The position numbers and the translations under genes were made by a program. The notes below the pieces were generated by a model. The model was given only the letters and a program-made list of their open reading frames with translations, was not told the DNA's origin and searched no databases. A DNA stretch of 64,000 nucleotides from Dehalococcoidia bacterium (lineage in GTDB: Bacteria; Chloroflexota; Dehalococcoidia; Lucifugimonadales; GCA-002694895), in assembly GCA_029936815.1 (NCBI GenBank), contig JAPYRX010000008.1, forward strand, positions 18,501 through 82,500. The letters are read 5' to 3'. Position 1 is the first letter of the stretch. Every line of letters begins with the position of its first letter. This document shows positions 48,434 through 58,922 of this stretch, piece after piece.

Positions 48434-48584
48434 TTTCTTTATTTCTATTATTTTTTTTATATTATTAACAGAATAGATTCTAACACATAATCTAAATATT
48501 ATTACATAATATAGTAATATTTTCGGATTTTTTTAACCAACAAAGAATTTATCGACAGATATATACAATAATTTGTATTTTATG

Positions 48585-48593
48585 TGTTATAAT
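48585..48593 (+). promoter_or_regulatory. extended -10 promoter of the rpsB operon
   Basis: TGTTATAAT is an extended -10 (TG-N-TATAAT). The hexamer TATAAT is 48588-48593, about 35 nt before the rpsB ATG. No good -35 is seen, as is usual with an extended -10. Confidence 0.45.
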
Positions 48594-48627
48594 CTCTCTC
48601 GTGCTAAATTATATAGATAAATTATAA

Positions 48628-49443
48628 ATGACAATGACTTCTACGGAAAATACATCAAAAACAGAACAAAAATTAGACTTGAAAAACATCAATCCTAAAG
48701 ATCTTTTAGATGCTGGCATCCATTTTGGCCATGAAAAAACCAAATGGAATCCAAAAATGAAATCCTACATTCATTCAACTAGAAAAGGAGTTCATGTAAT
48801 AAATATTTTCAAAACATTAGAAATCCTAAATGATGTTACAAAGTTTGTCAAAAGCCTAACTGCTAATGGTGGGAAAATACTAATGTTAGGAACAAAAAAA
48901 CAATCACAACAAACAATAAAAAATGCTGCGATCCAAAGCAATTCTTCATATGTTGTATCGAGATGGCTAGGCGGCACAATGACCAACTATCAAACTATAT
49001 TAAAAAGAGTAAAACACTTAGCAGAATTAGAAGAAGAACAAAAAAATATTGATTCCTCCTCATTAACTAAAAAAGAATTAACTTTAATAAATAAAAAAAT
49101 TAATAAATTAAATAAATTCTTTGAAGGTTTGAAAAACTATAAAAAACTTCCTGACTGCATTTTTGTAGTAGATGTAAAAAAAGAAAAAATTGCTATTAAT
49201 GAAGCAAATATTTTAAAAATTCCTGTAATTGGATTAGTTGATTCTGATTCTGATCCTTCAGGAATTGATTTTGTTATCCCAGGTAATGATGATTCAATTA
49301 AATCAATAAAATTAATATCTGATGTTATTTCAAATTCAATAATTGAAGGGAAAGGATTGTTTGCTCAAAAATCAAAAAGACCTGCCCAATCACAAAAACC
49401 TTCTGCTGACCCTTCTATAGCAAGTGTGAATAGAAAGGAATAA
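48628..49443 (+). CDS. rpsB: 30S ribosomal protein S2
   Basis: 271 aa. KDLLDAGIHFGHEKTKWNPK, RWLGGTMTNYQTI and LPDCIFVVDVKKE are diagnostic, as is IPVIGLVDSDSDP. The C-terminal tail is rich in Lys/Pro. It opens the translation and isoprenoid operon. Confidence 0.97.
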   Translation: MTMTSTENTSKTEQKLDLKNINPKDLLDAGIHFGHEKTKWNPKMKSYIHSTRKGVHVINIFKTLEILNDVTKFVKSLTANGGKILMLGTKKQSQQTIKNAAIQSNSSYVVSRWLGGTMTNYQTILKRVKHLAELEEEQKNIDSSSLTKKELTLINKKINKLNKFFEGLKNYKKLPDCIFVVDVKKEKIAINEANILKIPVIGLVDSDSDPSGIDFVIPGNDDSIKSIKLISDVISNSIIEGKGLFAQKSKRPAQSQKPSADPSIASVNRKE

Positions 49444-49471
49444 TATAAAATTAAATTATTACGGAGTCTCA

Positions 49472-49975
49472 ATGAATACTGATTTAATTAAAGATCTCAG
49501 AGAAAAAACAGGGGCTGGTATTATGGCTTGCAAATCTGCCCTTGAGTCGAGTGAGGGTGATATAGAATTAGCAGTAAAAATCTTACAAGAACAAGGAATT
49601 GCCTCTGCTCGGAAAAAAATAGGTAGAAATGCCAAAGAAGGGATAATAAGTTCATACATTCATGCTAATAATAAAATAGGGGTTCTTTTAGAGATAAATT
49701 GCGAAACTGATTTTGTTGCTAATACAGAAGATTTTAAGAACTTAGCCCATCATATTACTATGCAAATAGCTGCAATGAACCCAATTTATATAGATATAGA
49801 TTCTAATCCTGAAATTATAAATGGGGAAAAGCCAAATGAAGAAAATTGTTTGTATAGCCAAACATTTATAAAAGAAAACGATAAAACAATAAAAGATTTG
49901 ATCGAAGAAACTTCTGGTAAATTAGGCGAGAAAATAGAAGTGAAAAGATATCAAAGATTTACTATTTCAGAGTAA
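49472..49975 (+). CDS. tsf: elongation factor Ts (short form)
   Basis: 167 aa, compared with about 283 in E. coli. The N-terminal UBA-like domain (LREKTGAGIMACKSAL) and the core CETDFVANTEDF motif are intact; the second core subdomain is missing, as in the short EF-Ts forms of some thermophiles and Chloroflexota. It should exchange GDP on EF-Tu. A GGAG site precedes the ATG. Confidence 0.95.
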   Translation: MNTDLIKDLREKTGAGIMACKSALESSEGDIELAVKILQEQGIASARKKIGRNAKEGIISSYIHANNKIGVLLEINCETDFVANTEDFKNLAHHITMQIAAMNPIYIDIDSNPEIINGEKPNEENCLYSQTFIKENDKTIKDLIEETSGKLGEKIEVKRYQRFTISE

Positions 49976-49985
49976 ATAATATTTC

Positions 49986-50732
49986 ATGTCAAAAGAAAAA
50001 AATCCTATAGTAAAAAGAATCTTATTAAAAATAAGTGGAGAATCATTCAAAGGTTCAAAAGATAGTGGGATTGATCCTCAGTCTATTAATTATATGGCAC
50101 AAGAAATAAAAGAACTTGTAGAATTAGGAATAGAAATAGGAATAGTTGTTGGTGGTGGGAATATATGGAGAGGAGCAGAGGCTGAAAAAGACGGAATGGA
50201 TAGAGCTACAGCCGATTACTTAGGAATGCTAGCAACTATCATTAACGGAATTGCTTTGCAGGACTCTTTAGAAAAAAAATATGACATCGACACAAGAACT
50301 CAATCAGCACTAACAGTCCAGCAAATTGCAGAACCTTATATCAGAAGAAAATCTATCCGACACTTAGAAAAAAAGAGAGTAGTAGTTTTTGCAGCAGGAA
50401 CAGGGAACCCTCACATGACAACTGATACTGCGGCTTCATTGAGAGCTATTGAAATCGAAGCAGAAATTTTATTGATGGCAAAATTCGGTGTTGACGGAGT
50501 ATATTCAGAGGATCCAAAAAAAAATAAAAATGCATCAAAATATGATACTATAACTTACCAAGAAGCTTTAACTAAAAAATTGAAAATTATGGATTCTACA
50601 GCATTAGCCCTATGCATGGATAACAATCTTCCCATAATAGTATTTGACCTTTTCACAAAAGGAAATTTGAAAAACATAATAATTGGGAATAAAAAAGGAA
50701 CTTTACTAAGTAACAATAATTTGATGAAGTAG
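49986..50732 (+). CDS. pyrH: UMP kinase
   Basis: 248 aa. [12 protein letters not shown] is the N-terminal phosphate loop, [12 protein letters not shown] the second glycine-rich motif, and [20 protein letters not shown] the UMP-binding segment. It makes UDP from UMP. It is 10 bp after tsf. Confidence 0.96.
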   Translation: MSKEKNPIVKRILLKISGESFKGSKDSGIDPQSINYMAQEIKELVELGIEIGIVVGGGNIWRGAEAEKDGMDRATADYLGMLATIINGIALQDSLEKKYDIDTRTQSALTVQQIAEPYIRRKSIRHLEKKRVVVFAAGTGNPHMTTDTAASLRAIEIEAEILLMAKFGVDGVYSEDPKKNKNASKYDTITYQEALTKKLKIMDSTALALCMDNNLPIIVFDLFTKGNLKNIIIGNKKGTLLSNNNLMK

Positions 50733-50738
50733 GTCATT

Positions 50739-51305
50739 ATGGAATTTGAAATTGATAATATCAAACAGTTTACCAGTGGTAAAATGCAAAAATCAATGGG
50801 AATTTTAATAGATGATTTGTCTTCAATAAGAACTGGGCGTGCTAGTACAAAATTAATTGAAACAATTAAAATTAATGTTTATAATTCTTTACTCCCTTTA
50901 AACCAATTAGCTTCAATAAATGTAATTGATTCAACATTAATTAATATTAATGCTTGGGATAAAAACAATATTGATTCAATAGTGAAAAGTATACAAACAT
51001 CCGATCTAGGTATAAACCCTGCAGTAGATGGAGAGAACATCAAATTAAATATCCCTCCGTTAAGCGAAGAAAGAAGAAAAGAACTATCAAAAGTAGTAAA
51101 ACAAAAAGTCGAGCAATCTTTCATTGCAATCAGAAATATAAGAAGAACTGTTATTGATCAAATAAAATCAAACGAAAAAAACTCGGAAATCGGGCAAGAC
51201 CAATCTAAAAGAATGCAACAAGATGTCCAAGCAGTAACTGATTCTTTTATTGCAGATATGAATAAAGCTGGCGAAAAAAAACAAACCGATATACTAAACA
51301 TCTAA
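50739..51305 (+). CDS. frr: ribosome recycling factor
   Basis: 188 aa. The long three-helix bundle is evident: DDLSSIRTGRASTKLIE near the start, then VKQKVEQSFIAIRNIRRTVIDQIK, and the terminal helix. It frees ribosomes after termination, with EF-G. Confidence 0.96.
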   Translation: MEFEIDNIKQFTSGKMQKSMGILIDDLSSIRTGRASTKLIETIKINVYNSLLPLNQLASINVIDSTLININAWDKNNIDSIVKSIQTSDLGINPAVDGENIKLNIPPLSEERRKELSKVVKQKVEQSFIAIRNIRRTVIDQIKSNEKNSEIGQDQSKRMQQDVQAVTDSFIADMNKAGEKKQTDILNI

Positions 51306-51313
51306 ATAATGTC

Positions 51314-52000
51314 ATGGATAAAGTTCTTCCAAAGAATATCTCTCATGTTGCTATAATAATGGACGGAAATGGGCGATGGGCTAAAAATAAAAACCTCGAT
51401 CGTTCAAAAGGGCATAAGAAAGGATTAGATAACATCATTCCAATAGTACAAGAATTAATCGATTGGAAAATAAAACATATTACTCTTTTTGCTTTTTCAA
51501 CAGAAAATAATAATCGTCCATATGACGAAAAAAAACATTTGATATCATTACTAGAGAATGCATTAAATAATATTGCGAAAAAAACAGATGAAAACAATAT
51601 CAATCTTTCATTTATTGGTAATTTAAAACATCTACCAAAAAAAATAACTTCTAAAATTGAAAAATTAAATGAAATAAATAAAAATGATGCATCTAACAAG
51701 CTTATCATTGCTTGGAATTACAGCGGTAGAACAGACATTCTTGAAGCAATAAATAAAATAAATGACAAAAATATTACAGAGGAAAAGTTTGCTGATTTAC
51801 TCATGACAAAGAATATTCCTGATCCTGATTTGATAATAAGAACAGGTAATCAAATAAGATTAAGCAATTTTATGCTTTGGCAATCAGCTTATTCAGAGTT
51901 GTATTTTTCTACAAAATTATGGCCTGATTTTAATACAAAAGATCTAAATGATGCGTTGAATCAATTTATGAAGAGAAAAAGGAATTATGGTGCTGTCTAA
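51314..52000 (+). CDS. uppS: undecaprenyl diphosphate synthase (cis-prenyltransferase)
   Basis: 228 aa. IIMDGNGRWAK gives the catalytic Asp17 and the IPP-binding arginine region; FAFSTENNNRP, AWNYSGRTDI, DPDLIIRTGNQIRLSNF and SELYF complete the motif set. It supplies the lipid carrier for cell-wall sugars. The stop overlaps cdsA by 14 bp. Confidence 0.95.
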   Translation: MDKVLPKNISHVAIIMDGNGRWAKNKNLDRSKGHKKGLDNIIPIVQELIDWKIKHITLFAFSTENNNRPYDEKKHLISLLENALNNIAKKTDENNINLSFIGNLKHLPKKITSKIEKLNEINKNDASNKLIIAWNYSGRTDILEAINKINDKNITEEKFADLLMTKNIPDPDLIIRTGNQIRLSNFMLWQSAYSELYFSTKLWPDFNTKDLNDALNQFMKRKRNYGAV

Positions 52001-52799
52001 TTTAAGATTAAGAATATTATCAATTGTTTGTATTCTCTCTCCAATTTTATTTTTAACTTTGTATAGCGATATATTTGCTTTCTTAATAATATTTTCAATG
52101 TCTTGTTTGATTGTTTACGAATTGATACCTAATCAAAATAAAAATCAAAAAATAATATACGGATTAATAGCAGGGATTATATCAATGTTGCCATTCATAA
52201 TAAATTCATACTACGATTCTGTATCAAAAATTCAAAATAATACTTTTTATATTGTTTCAATATTAATTACATTATTATTTTTCTTATTACATATACCAAG
52301 AAAAACTCATTTAACCTCAATTTTCACAAACAATCTAACCTCCATTTTATTTGGCTCTATAGTTTCAATATACATTGCCTTGATACTAATCATCAATAAA
52401 AATATATTTTTATTGTTATTGTTGATTACCACAATTAGTGATTCTAGTTCTTTTGTTATAGGGAAGATGTTTGGCAAAAATCAACTAGCGAAAAGTATTA
52501 GCCCGGGCAAAACAATCGAAGGAGCAATAGGTGGTATAATTTTAACGATAATTATCGGATCATTTGTTTCGTCAATGTTAGTCAAAACAACAATATTAAC
52601 GACTATAACATATAATCTTACGCTAGTTTTAAGTGCTCAAATTGGAGATCTGTTATTTTCAAAAATTAAACGAAATAGAAATATAAAAGATTTTGGAAAA
52701 CTGTTTCCTGGTCATGGTGGCCTAATTGATAGAGTTGATTCAAGTTTAGTTACGTTTATGTTTGGGTATTTTATTTTTTTTGAATGGATAAAAGTATGA
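51987..52799 (+). CDS. cdsA: phosphatidate cytidylyltransferase (CDP-diacylglycerol synthase)
   Basis: 270-aa polytopic membrane protein with several hydrophobic helices. The signature is SISPGKTIEGAIGGII, with DSSSFVIGKMFGK before it and FPGHGGLIDRVDSSL after. It makes CDP-diacylglycerol for phospholipids. It overlaps uppS and dxr. Confidence 0.92.
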   Translation: MVLSNLRLRILSIVCILSPILFLTLYSDIFAFLIIFSMSCLIVYELIPNQNKNQKIIYGLIAGIISMLPFIINSYYDSVSKIQNNTFYIVSILITLLFFLLHIPRKTHLTSIFTNNLTSILFGSIVSIYIALILIINKNIFLLLLLITTISDSSSFVIGKMFGKNQLAKSISPGKTIEGAIGGIILTIIIGSFVSSMLVKTTILTTITYNLTLVLSAQIGDLLFSKIKRNRNIKDFGKLFPGHGGLIDRVDSSLVTFMFGYFIFFEWIKV

Positions 52800-53908
52800 A
52801 GAATATATCTATACTTGGTTCTACTGGCTCAATAGGAACGCAAACATTAGAAATATGCAAAGAAACTAACGAGTATAATATTTTAGGATTGACATGCAAT
52901 AAGAACACAAAATTGTTAAACAAGCAAATCAACTTCTTTGATGCTTCGTATTTTCATTCAAATAAAGCAATGGAATCAAAAGCAAAAAATATTTCACCAA
53001 AAGATATTGCTATAGATAAAAATATGAATATGTTAGTGGTTGCCACGGAAGGCCTTTCTTCATTAGAGCCAACAATAAATGCTTTAAACAATTCTAAAAT
53101 AGTAGGTGTTGCAAACAAAGAAACGCTTTTATGTGGATATGAATTCATTCTTAATTCCATAAATAAAAATAAAGGTAAATTAATACCTTTAGATAGCGAA
53201 CCTGCAAGTTTGAAAAATTTACTTGCCATTAATAATAAAAAAATTAAAAAATTAATAATCACAGCTTCTGGAGGTCCTTTTAGAAATAAAAATATAAATG
53301 AGTTGTCACAAATATCTCCAAAAGAAGCAATAAATCACCCAACATGGAAAATGGGGGAAAAAATATCGGTCGACTCTGCAACTTTGATGAATAAAGCATT
53401 CGAAGTATTAGAATGCAGTCTTTTATTTAATTACCCCACAGAAAAAATAGATGTTATAATCAATCCGAAAAGTGATATTCATGCATTAATTGAATATGAA
53501 GACAATTCAATCATTGCTTCTCATTATCCTCCAGACATGAAAATTCCAATATCAGAATTTCTATCAGGAAATATTTCTTCAAAAGCACAGCACATACGTT
53601 TATCACAAAAAGATTTAAAAAAACCTGATTTTGAAAAATTCGATCCTCAAAAATATCCTGCGTACGAAATTGGTTTATTCTATGGTAATAAAAGAGGTAG
53701 TTGGATTATTGCATTATGTGCCTCAGATCAAGCAGCAGTAGATTTATTTCTGCAAAAAAAAATAAAATTTACTGATATACCTAAACTTATAGAATATATT
53801 TTGCAAAAGCATATAGAATCAGAAATATTAACAATAAATGATATATATAAGTTATATAATTCTACAATTAACCAAACTCATAAAGTAGCTGAAGCTAAAT
53901 GGAAATAA
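52784..53908 (+). CDS. dxr: 1-deoxy-D-xylulose 5-phosphate reductoisomerase
   Basis: 374 aa. The NADPH loop is LGSTGSIGTQTL, the metal site DSEPASLKNL (family DSE.nA…), and ASGGPFRN and HPTWKMGEKISVDSATLMNK are conserved substrate segments. It makes MEP, the first dedicated step of non-mevalonate isoprenoid synthesis. ispG, two genes later, belongs to the same pathway. Confidence 0.95.
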   Translation: MDKSMKNISILGSTGSIGTQTLEICKETNEYNILGLTCNKNTKLLNKQINFFDASYFHSNKAMESKAKNISPKDIAIDKNMNMLVVATEGLSSLEPTINALNNSKIVGVANKETLLCGYEFILNSINKNKGKLIPLDSEPASLKNLLAINNKKIKKLIITASGGPFRNKNINELSQISPKEAINHPTWKMGEKISVDSATLMNKAFEVLECSLLFNYPTEKIDVIINPKSDIHALIEYEDNSIIASHYPPDMKIPISEFLSGNISSKAQHIRLSQKDLKKPDFEKFDPQKYPAYEIGLFYGNKRGSWIIALCASDQAAVDLFLQKKIKFTDIPKLIEYILQKHIESEILTINDIYKLYNSTINQTHKVAEAKWK

Positions 53909-55071
53909 CAGGATATATTTTATTTATACCAATCATATTTTTCATAGTCGTTTTTCATGAACTTGGCCATTTTCTTCTAGCAAAATTATTCAAAATAAAA
54001 GTTGAAGAATTTGCCATTGGATTCCCTCCTAGAATATACGCGAAAAAAATATTTTCCACAATTATAAGCCTAAATATTATACCTTTAGGAGGTTATGTAA
54101 AACTTCCTGATATCGAAAAACCTGATATGGATGATACTTTTTCAGCAACACTAAGCATTAAGAAAATTATAATCTTTACTAGTGGATCATTATTTAATTT
54201 CTTCTTAACATTCATCATTATTGTCTTAATGTATATGTCTCCTCATCAATCAATATCGGGTGATATTTTTATTCAAAAAATCGCACCAGGATCTCCGGCA
54301 GAATTGTCTGGATTAATGGATGGGGATGTTATAAAACAAATCAATGGGGAAGATATAAATAATATTGATCAACTTATATCAGGTATAAATAATTCAAGCA
54401 ATAAACTATCTTCAATTAGAATAGATCGTGTTAAAAACCTTTCGTCTTTTAATTCTATAAAAGATGTACAATCACTTAAATTTAATTTAATTCCAAGAAC
54501 TTCAGTTACACAAAGAAAAGTAGTGTCAATAGTTTCAGATCCTCTAAAAGAAATATCTTTAAAACAAGCTCAAGAATATAATTCGAACCTTTTAATTGGG
54601 GATTTTATGACAGAAGGAAAAATAGGTGTACTAATAAATATGAAAAACACCTATCAAACAACAACAAAATTAAACTTCCTCGATTCAATAAATAAGTCTT
54701 ATAAAACTAATTCCATGCTATTCAATAATATCAAATATATTTTCGTATCTGATGACGATTCTGCTATGGAATCTAAATTTACAGGCCCTATAGGAATAGC
54801 TCAAATCACTAATCAATCTTCAAAACAAGGCTTTCAATCTATAGCAGAGCTTATAGCATTAATTAGCTTCTCTTTAGGTATTTTCAATTTAATTCCTTTT
54901 CCTCCTTTAGATGGCGGAAAAGTCTTGTTTGAAATATTCACATTAATTAGAAAAGGTAAGCCTGTTCCAAATTTCATAACATATAGAATACAATTAATTG
55001 GAATAATTATTTTATTTAGTTTGATTGTATATGTAACAATGAGTGACATTAGAAACATTATTAATAATTAA
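53899..55071 (+). CDS. rseP: site-2 protease RseP-like zinc metalloprotease
   Basis: 390 aa integral membrane protease. HELGH at residues 20-24 binds zinc in the first helix. A PDZ domain begins near residue 125 (KIAPGSPAELSGLMDGDVIKQING). The third motif NLIPFPPLDGGKVLFE supplies the aspartate ligand. It cleaves membrane-embedded substrates such as anti-sigma factors. It overlaps dxr by 10 bp. Confidence 0.94.
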   Translation: MEITGYILFIPIIFFIVVFHELGHFLLAKLFKIKVEEFAIGFPPRIYAKKIFSTIISLNIIPLGGYVKLPDIEKPDMDDTFSATLSIKKIIIFTSGSLFNFFLTFIIIVLMYMSPHQSISGDIFIQKIAPGSPAELSGLMDGDVIKQINGEDINNIDQLISGINNSSNKLSSIRIDRVKNLSSFNSIKDVQSLKFNLIPRTSVTQRKVVSIVSDPLKEISLKQAQEYNSNLLIGDFMTEGKIGVLINMKNTYQTTTKLNFLDSINKSYKTNSMLFNNIKYIFVSDDDSAMESKFTGPIGIAQITNQSSKQGFQSIAELIALISFSLGIFNLIPFPPLDGGKVLFEIFTLIRKGKPVPNFITYRIQLIGIIILFSLIVYVTMSDIRNIINN

Positions 55072-56211
55072 ATGACTAATATAAGAAAAAACACAAAACC
55101 AATTAATATAGGAAATGTACAAGTGGGAGGTAATTCTCCTATTTCAGTACAATCAATGACTAAAACGCCCACAACAGATGTAGAAAAAACTTTAACTCAA
55201 ATATTTAATCTTCATGAATTTGGGTGTGATATAGTTCGATGTGCAGTTCCAGACATGGAATCCGCAATAGCCTTAAAAGAAATTGTGAAAAATTCTCCTA
55301 TCCCAATCATTGCAGACATACATTTTCATTATGAATTAGCAATAGAGTCTATAAACTCAGGAGTAAAAGGATTACGATTAAATCCCGGCAATATAAGAGA
55401 TAGTTCTAAAATTTCAGACATAGTTAAAAATGCTAAATTAAAAAATATTCCTATACGGATAGGAGTCAATTTTGGAAGCTTGCCTCCGGTTGGATCAATT
55501 GGCAAAACAAAAGGTATATCTAGGCATAAAATGGGAGTTGAAGAATTACCAAAAAATTCAAATGGTAGTGTGACAAACTATTCGCAGGTTGAACATATGA
55601 TTAGAACAGCATTATGGGAAATTGATATTTTAGAATCCTTACAATTTTATGATATAAAAATCTCAATGAAAGCATTCGATATTGAAACTACTGTAGAGGC
55701 TTATAAAGGAATATCTAATTTAGTTCCCTACCCGTTACACTTAGGAGTAACTGAATCAGGGACTAAAGATTCAGGATCAATAAGATCAGCAATAGGAATA
55801 GGAATGCTCTTGTACGAAGGTATAGGAGATACAATTCGAGTATCATTAAGTGATGATCCCATTGAGGAAGTGAAAGCAGGTAATAATATTTTAAAAGCAT
55901 TAAACTTAAAACAATCTGGAATTACACTTGTTTCATGCCCTGGTTGCGCAAGAGCAGATGTAGACATCATAAAATTAGCAAACGATGTGGATAAAATAAT
56001 TCAAAAATCTAAATCTAAATTGAAAATTGCAGTGATGGGATGTGAAGTAAATGGCCCCGGAGAAGCTAAGGATGCTGATCTAGGTATTGCTGCTGGCGTA
56101 GGTAAAGCAGTAATATTTAAAAAAGGGAAAAAAGAAAAAATTGTAAGTTCAGAAAACATGCTAAAAGAATTCGAAAATGAAATAAGAAAAATGGAAAATA
56201 CAAGTAAATGA
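55072..56211 (+). CDS. ispG: 4-hydroxy-3-methylbut-2-enyl diphosphate synthase
   Basis: 379 aa; the short bacterial form. VGGNSPISVQSMTKTPTTD is the N-terminal TIM-barrel motif, and the Fe-S cluster cysteines lie in SCPGCARADVD and MGCEVNGPGEAKDADLG. Penultimate MEP-pathway step. Its ATG directly follows the rseP stop. Confidence 0.96.
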   Translation: MTNIRKNTKPINIGNVQVGGNSPISVQSMTKTPTTDVEKTLTQIFNLHEFGCDIVRCAVPDMESAIALKEIVKNSPIPIIADIHFHYELAIESINSGVKGLRLNPGNIRDSSKISDIVKNAKLKNIPIRIGVNFGSLPPVGSIGKTKGISRHKMGVEELPKNSNGSVTNYSQVEHMIRTALWEIDILESLQFYDIKISMKAFDIETTVEAYKGISNLVPYPLHLGVTESGTKDSGSIRSAIGIGMLLYEGIGDTIRVSLSDDPIEEVKAGNNILKALNLKQSGITLVSCPGCARADVDIIKLANDVDKIIQKSKSKLKIAVMGCEVNGPGEAKDADLGIAAGVGKAVIFKKGKKEKIVSSENMLKEFENEIRKMENTSK

Positions 56212-57893
56212 AACTAAGTAAAATGCTTTTCAAATCTCTTAGAGAAACACCATCGGATATAGAATTGGAAAGCCACAAAATAATGATAAAATCGTCCATG
56301 ATCCATCAAGCAGGATCTGGTATATATACATATCTTCCATTAGCTTGGAAAGCTTTAAAAAATATTGAAAATATCATCAGAGATGAAATGGATAAAATTG
56401 GAGGGCAAGAATTAAGAATGCCTGTCATACAACCCAAATCTTTATGGGACAAATCAGGAAGATCACATTCAATGGGACAAGAATTATTTACCTTAACCGA
56501 TAGAAGAAAAAAACCTTTTGTTTTGGCGCCAACTCATGAAGAGTTATTGACAACAATTGTAAAAGAAACTATCTCTTCTTATAAATCTCTACCACAACTA
56601 ATATACCAAATCCAAACGAAATTAAGAGATGAACCAAGACCTAGAGGAGGACTTTTAAGAGTTAGAGAATTTGTAATGAAAGATGCTTATAGTTTTGATT
56701 TAGATAAAAATGGTCTAGATCAAAATTACGAAAAACTTTCTGAAGCATATCAAAATATTTATAATAGATGTGGATTAGATGTAATTAAAATTGAAGCGGA
56801 CAGTGGGGCAATTGGAGGTAAGGATTCTCATGAATTTGTTGCGATTTCCGATGCTGGAGAAGATCGAATTGTAATGTGTTCAAATTGTAATTATTCAGCA
56901 AACTCTGAAAAAGCAGCTTTTAATAAGACAGAGTACACAAAAGAATCCACTTCAATCGAAAAAAATGAAATTCATACACCTGGGGTGAAAACAATTACTG
57001 AATTATGTAATTTTTTAAATATAGAAAATTATAAAACAATAAAAGCAATGTTCTATAAATCAAAAGAAAAACTTATATGCGCTGTTATTAGAGGAGATTA
57101 TGAAGTTAATGAACTAAAGCTTGCAAGAGCTTTAGGAGATCCTGAAATAGTTCCTGCAGATTCTAATCTACTAGAAAAACACGACATACCTTCAGGTTCA
57201 GCATCCCCAGTAGGTAATAATATATTTACAATTGCAGATGATTCTATTCTTAAATCAAATAATTTTGTTGCTGGTGCTAATAAGCATGATTATCATATGA
57301 ATAATATTAATATTGACATAGATTTCAAGGCAGATGTAGTCGAAGATATTGCACTTATTCCAAATGAAGGAAAATGTATAAAATGTAATTCAGATTTATT
57401 ATTTAAAAAAGCAATTGAAGTAGGCCATATATTTAAACTAGGGACTATTTATTCTGAAAAATTCGAAGCAAATTACTTAAATGTAAACGGTAAAAAATCT
57501 ACTATTGAAATGGGATGTTATGGAATAGGAACAGGCAGGTTACTTGCCGCTATATTAGAACAAAATCATGATGAAAACGGGCCTATATTTCCTAAAAGTA
57601 TATCTCCATACCATGTTATTATCACAGCTTTGAAATATGAAAACTCATCAATTAAAACATATTCTGATCAAGTATACGAAGAGCTTAAAAGAAATAAGAT
57701 AAGTGTGATTTTAGACGATCGTAAAGAATCTCCAGGAGTCAAATTTTCTGACGCTGATCTTTTAGGATTTCCAATAAGAATAACAATAAGTGAAAAATTA
57801 ATTCAACAAAATATGGTTGAATTGAAGTTGCGAAATTCTAAAGAAAGTATCACAATTGAAAAAAATAAAATTTTAAACTATCTAAATAAGTGA
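56208..57893 (+). CDS. proS: prolyl-tRNA synthetase
   Basis: 561 aa, bacterial type. Motif 2 is TKLRDEPRPRGGLLRVREFVMKDAYSF. An editing insertion domain like YbaK (VIRGDYEVNELKLARALG) sits between motifs 2 and 3, and motif 3 is MGCYGIGTGRLLAAI. The C-terminal anticodon domain is present. It overlaps ispG by 4 bp and closes the operon. Confidence 0.96.
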   Translation: MKLSKMLFKSLRETPSDIELESHKIMIKSSMIHQAGSGIYTYLPLAWKALKNIENIIRDEMDKIGGQELRMPVIQPKSLWDKSGRSHSMGQELFTLTDRRKKPFVLAPTHEELLTTIVKETISSYKSLPQLIYQIQTKLRDEPRPRGGLLRVREFVMKDAYSFDLDKNGLDQNYEKLSEAYQNIYNRCGLDVIKIEADSGAIGGKDSHEFVAISDAGEDRIVMCSNCNYSANSEKAAFNKTEYTKESTSIEKNEIHTPGVKTITELCNFLNIENYKTIKAMFYKSKEKLICAVIRGDYEVNELKLARALGDPEIVPADSNLLEKHDIPSGSASPVGNNIFTIADDSILKSNNFVAGANKHDYHMNNINIDIDFKADVVEDIALIPNEGKCIKCNSDLLFKKAIEVGHIFKLGTIYSEKFEANYLNVNGKKSTIEMGCYGIGTGRLLAAILEQNHDENGPIFPKSISPYHVIITALKYENSSIKTYSDQVYEELKRNKISVILDDRKESPGVKFSDADLLGFPIRITISEKLIQQNMVELKLRNSKESITIEKNKILNYLNK

Positions 57894-57894
57894 G

Positions 57895-58920
57895 ATGTAT
57901 ATGAAAGACTTTAGAAGTGACACAGTAACTTTACCCACTCCCGAAATGAAACAAGCTATTTTCGACGCTGAATTAGGAGACGATGTATACGGAGAAGATC
58001 CAACAGTTAATGAACTCGAAAGATTAAGTGCCGAAGTATTCGGAAAAGAAGATGCAATATTAGTAAGTACAGGCACAATGGGAAATTTGGTTTCAATATT
58101 ATCTCATTGCCAAAGAGGTGAACAAATCATCATTGGTGACCAATCACATATTTATAGAGCAGAAGCCGGCGGATTTGCATCACTTGGAGGAGTTGTTCCA
58201 AGAATATTACCTAATAATGATGATGGAACGCTAGATTTAAATGAAATTGAGTCAAATATAGAGCCAATAGATATTCATAGAGCCCCTACTAAATTAGTAG
58301 CTTTAGAAAATACTGCCAATGTTGTTGGCGGTAAAGTCTTATCAAAAGAATATATGGATTCTGTAAAACAAATATGCGACAAACATCAACTAAATTTACA
58401 CATAGATGGAGCAAGAATATTTAATGCATCTGTTGCATTAGAAATGCCAGTAAAAGAATTAACTAAAAATGTAGATTCATTAACCTTTTGTTTATCTAAG
58501 GGATTAGGTGCTCCAATAGGATCCGTTATTGTAGGGAATAAAGAATTTATTTCTCAAGCTAGAAAGTGGAGAAAAATGGTTGGTGGTGGAATGAGACAAG
58601 CAGGAATAATTGCTGCAGCAGGAATAGTAGGAATGAATAATCATTATTCTCAAATCAGTAAAGATCATAATAATGCAAAACTTTTTTCTGAAGGCATGAA
58701 TAAATTTAAAGAAATATCAGTAGAAGAAGTACAAACAAATCTTGTTTTTTTCAAATTAAATATAAAAAACCCTGGATTATTATAAGAAAAAATACAATCA
58801 AGAAATGTGCTTGGAGGGAACGCTGGATTCAGATGGAGATTTGCAACTCATTATGGAATCGAAGAATCAGATATTAATGATACATTAAATATATTTGAAG
58901 AATCACTTAAAGAATTATAG
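57895..58920 (+). pseudogene. low-specificity L-threonine aldolase, first copy, interrupted by TAA
   Basis: The frame spans 342 codons from ATG 57895 to TAG 58918-58920, with one in-frame TAA at 58783-58785 near residue 297. The PLP lysine is in CLSKGLGAPIGS and DGARIFNASVAL is intact. After the TAA the C-terminus continues in frame (GGNAGFRWRFATHYGIEESD), matching the downstream copy's GGSSSKRWRFVPHYGLTKKD. So the stop replaces one residue and cuts off about 45. It could be a recent pseudogene, a base-call error or readthrough; the functional copy follows. Confidence 0.8.
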
Positions 58921-58922
58921 AT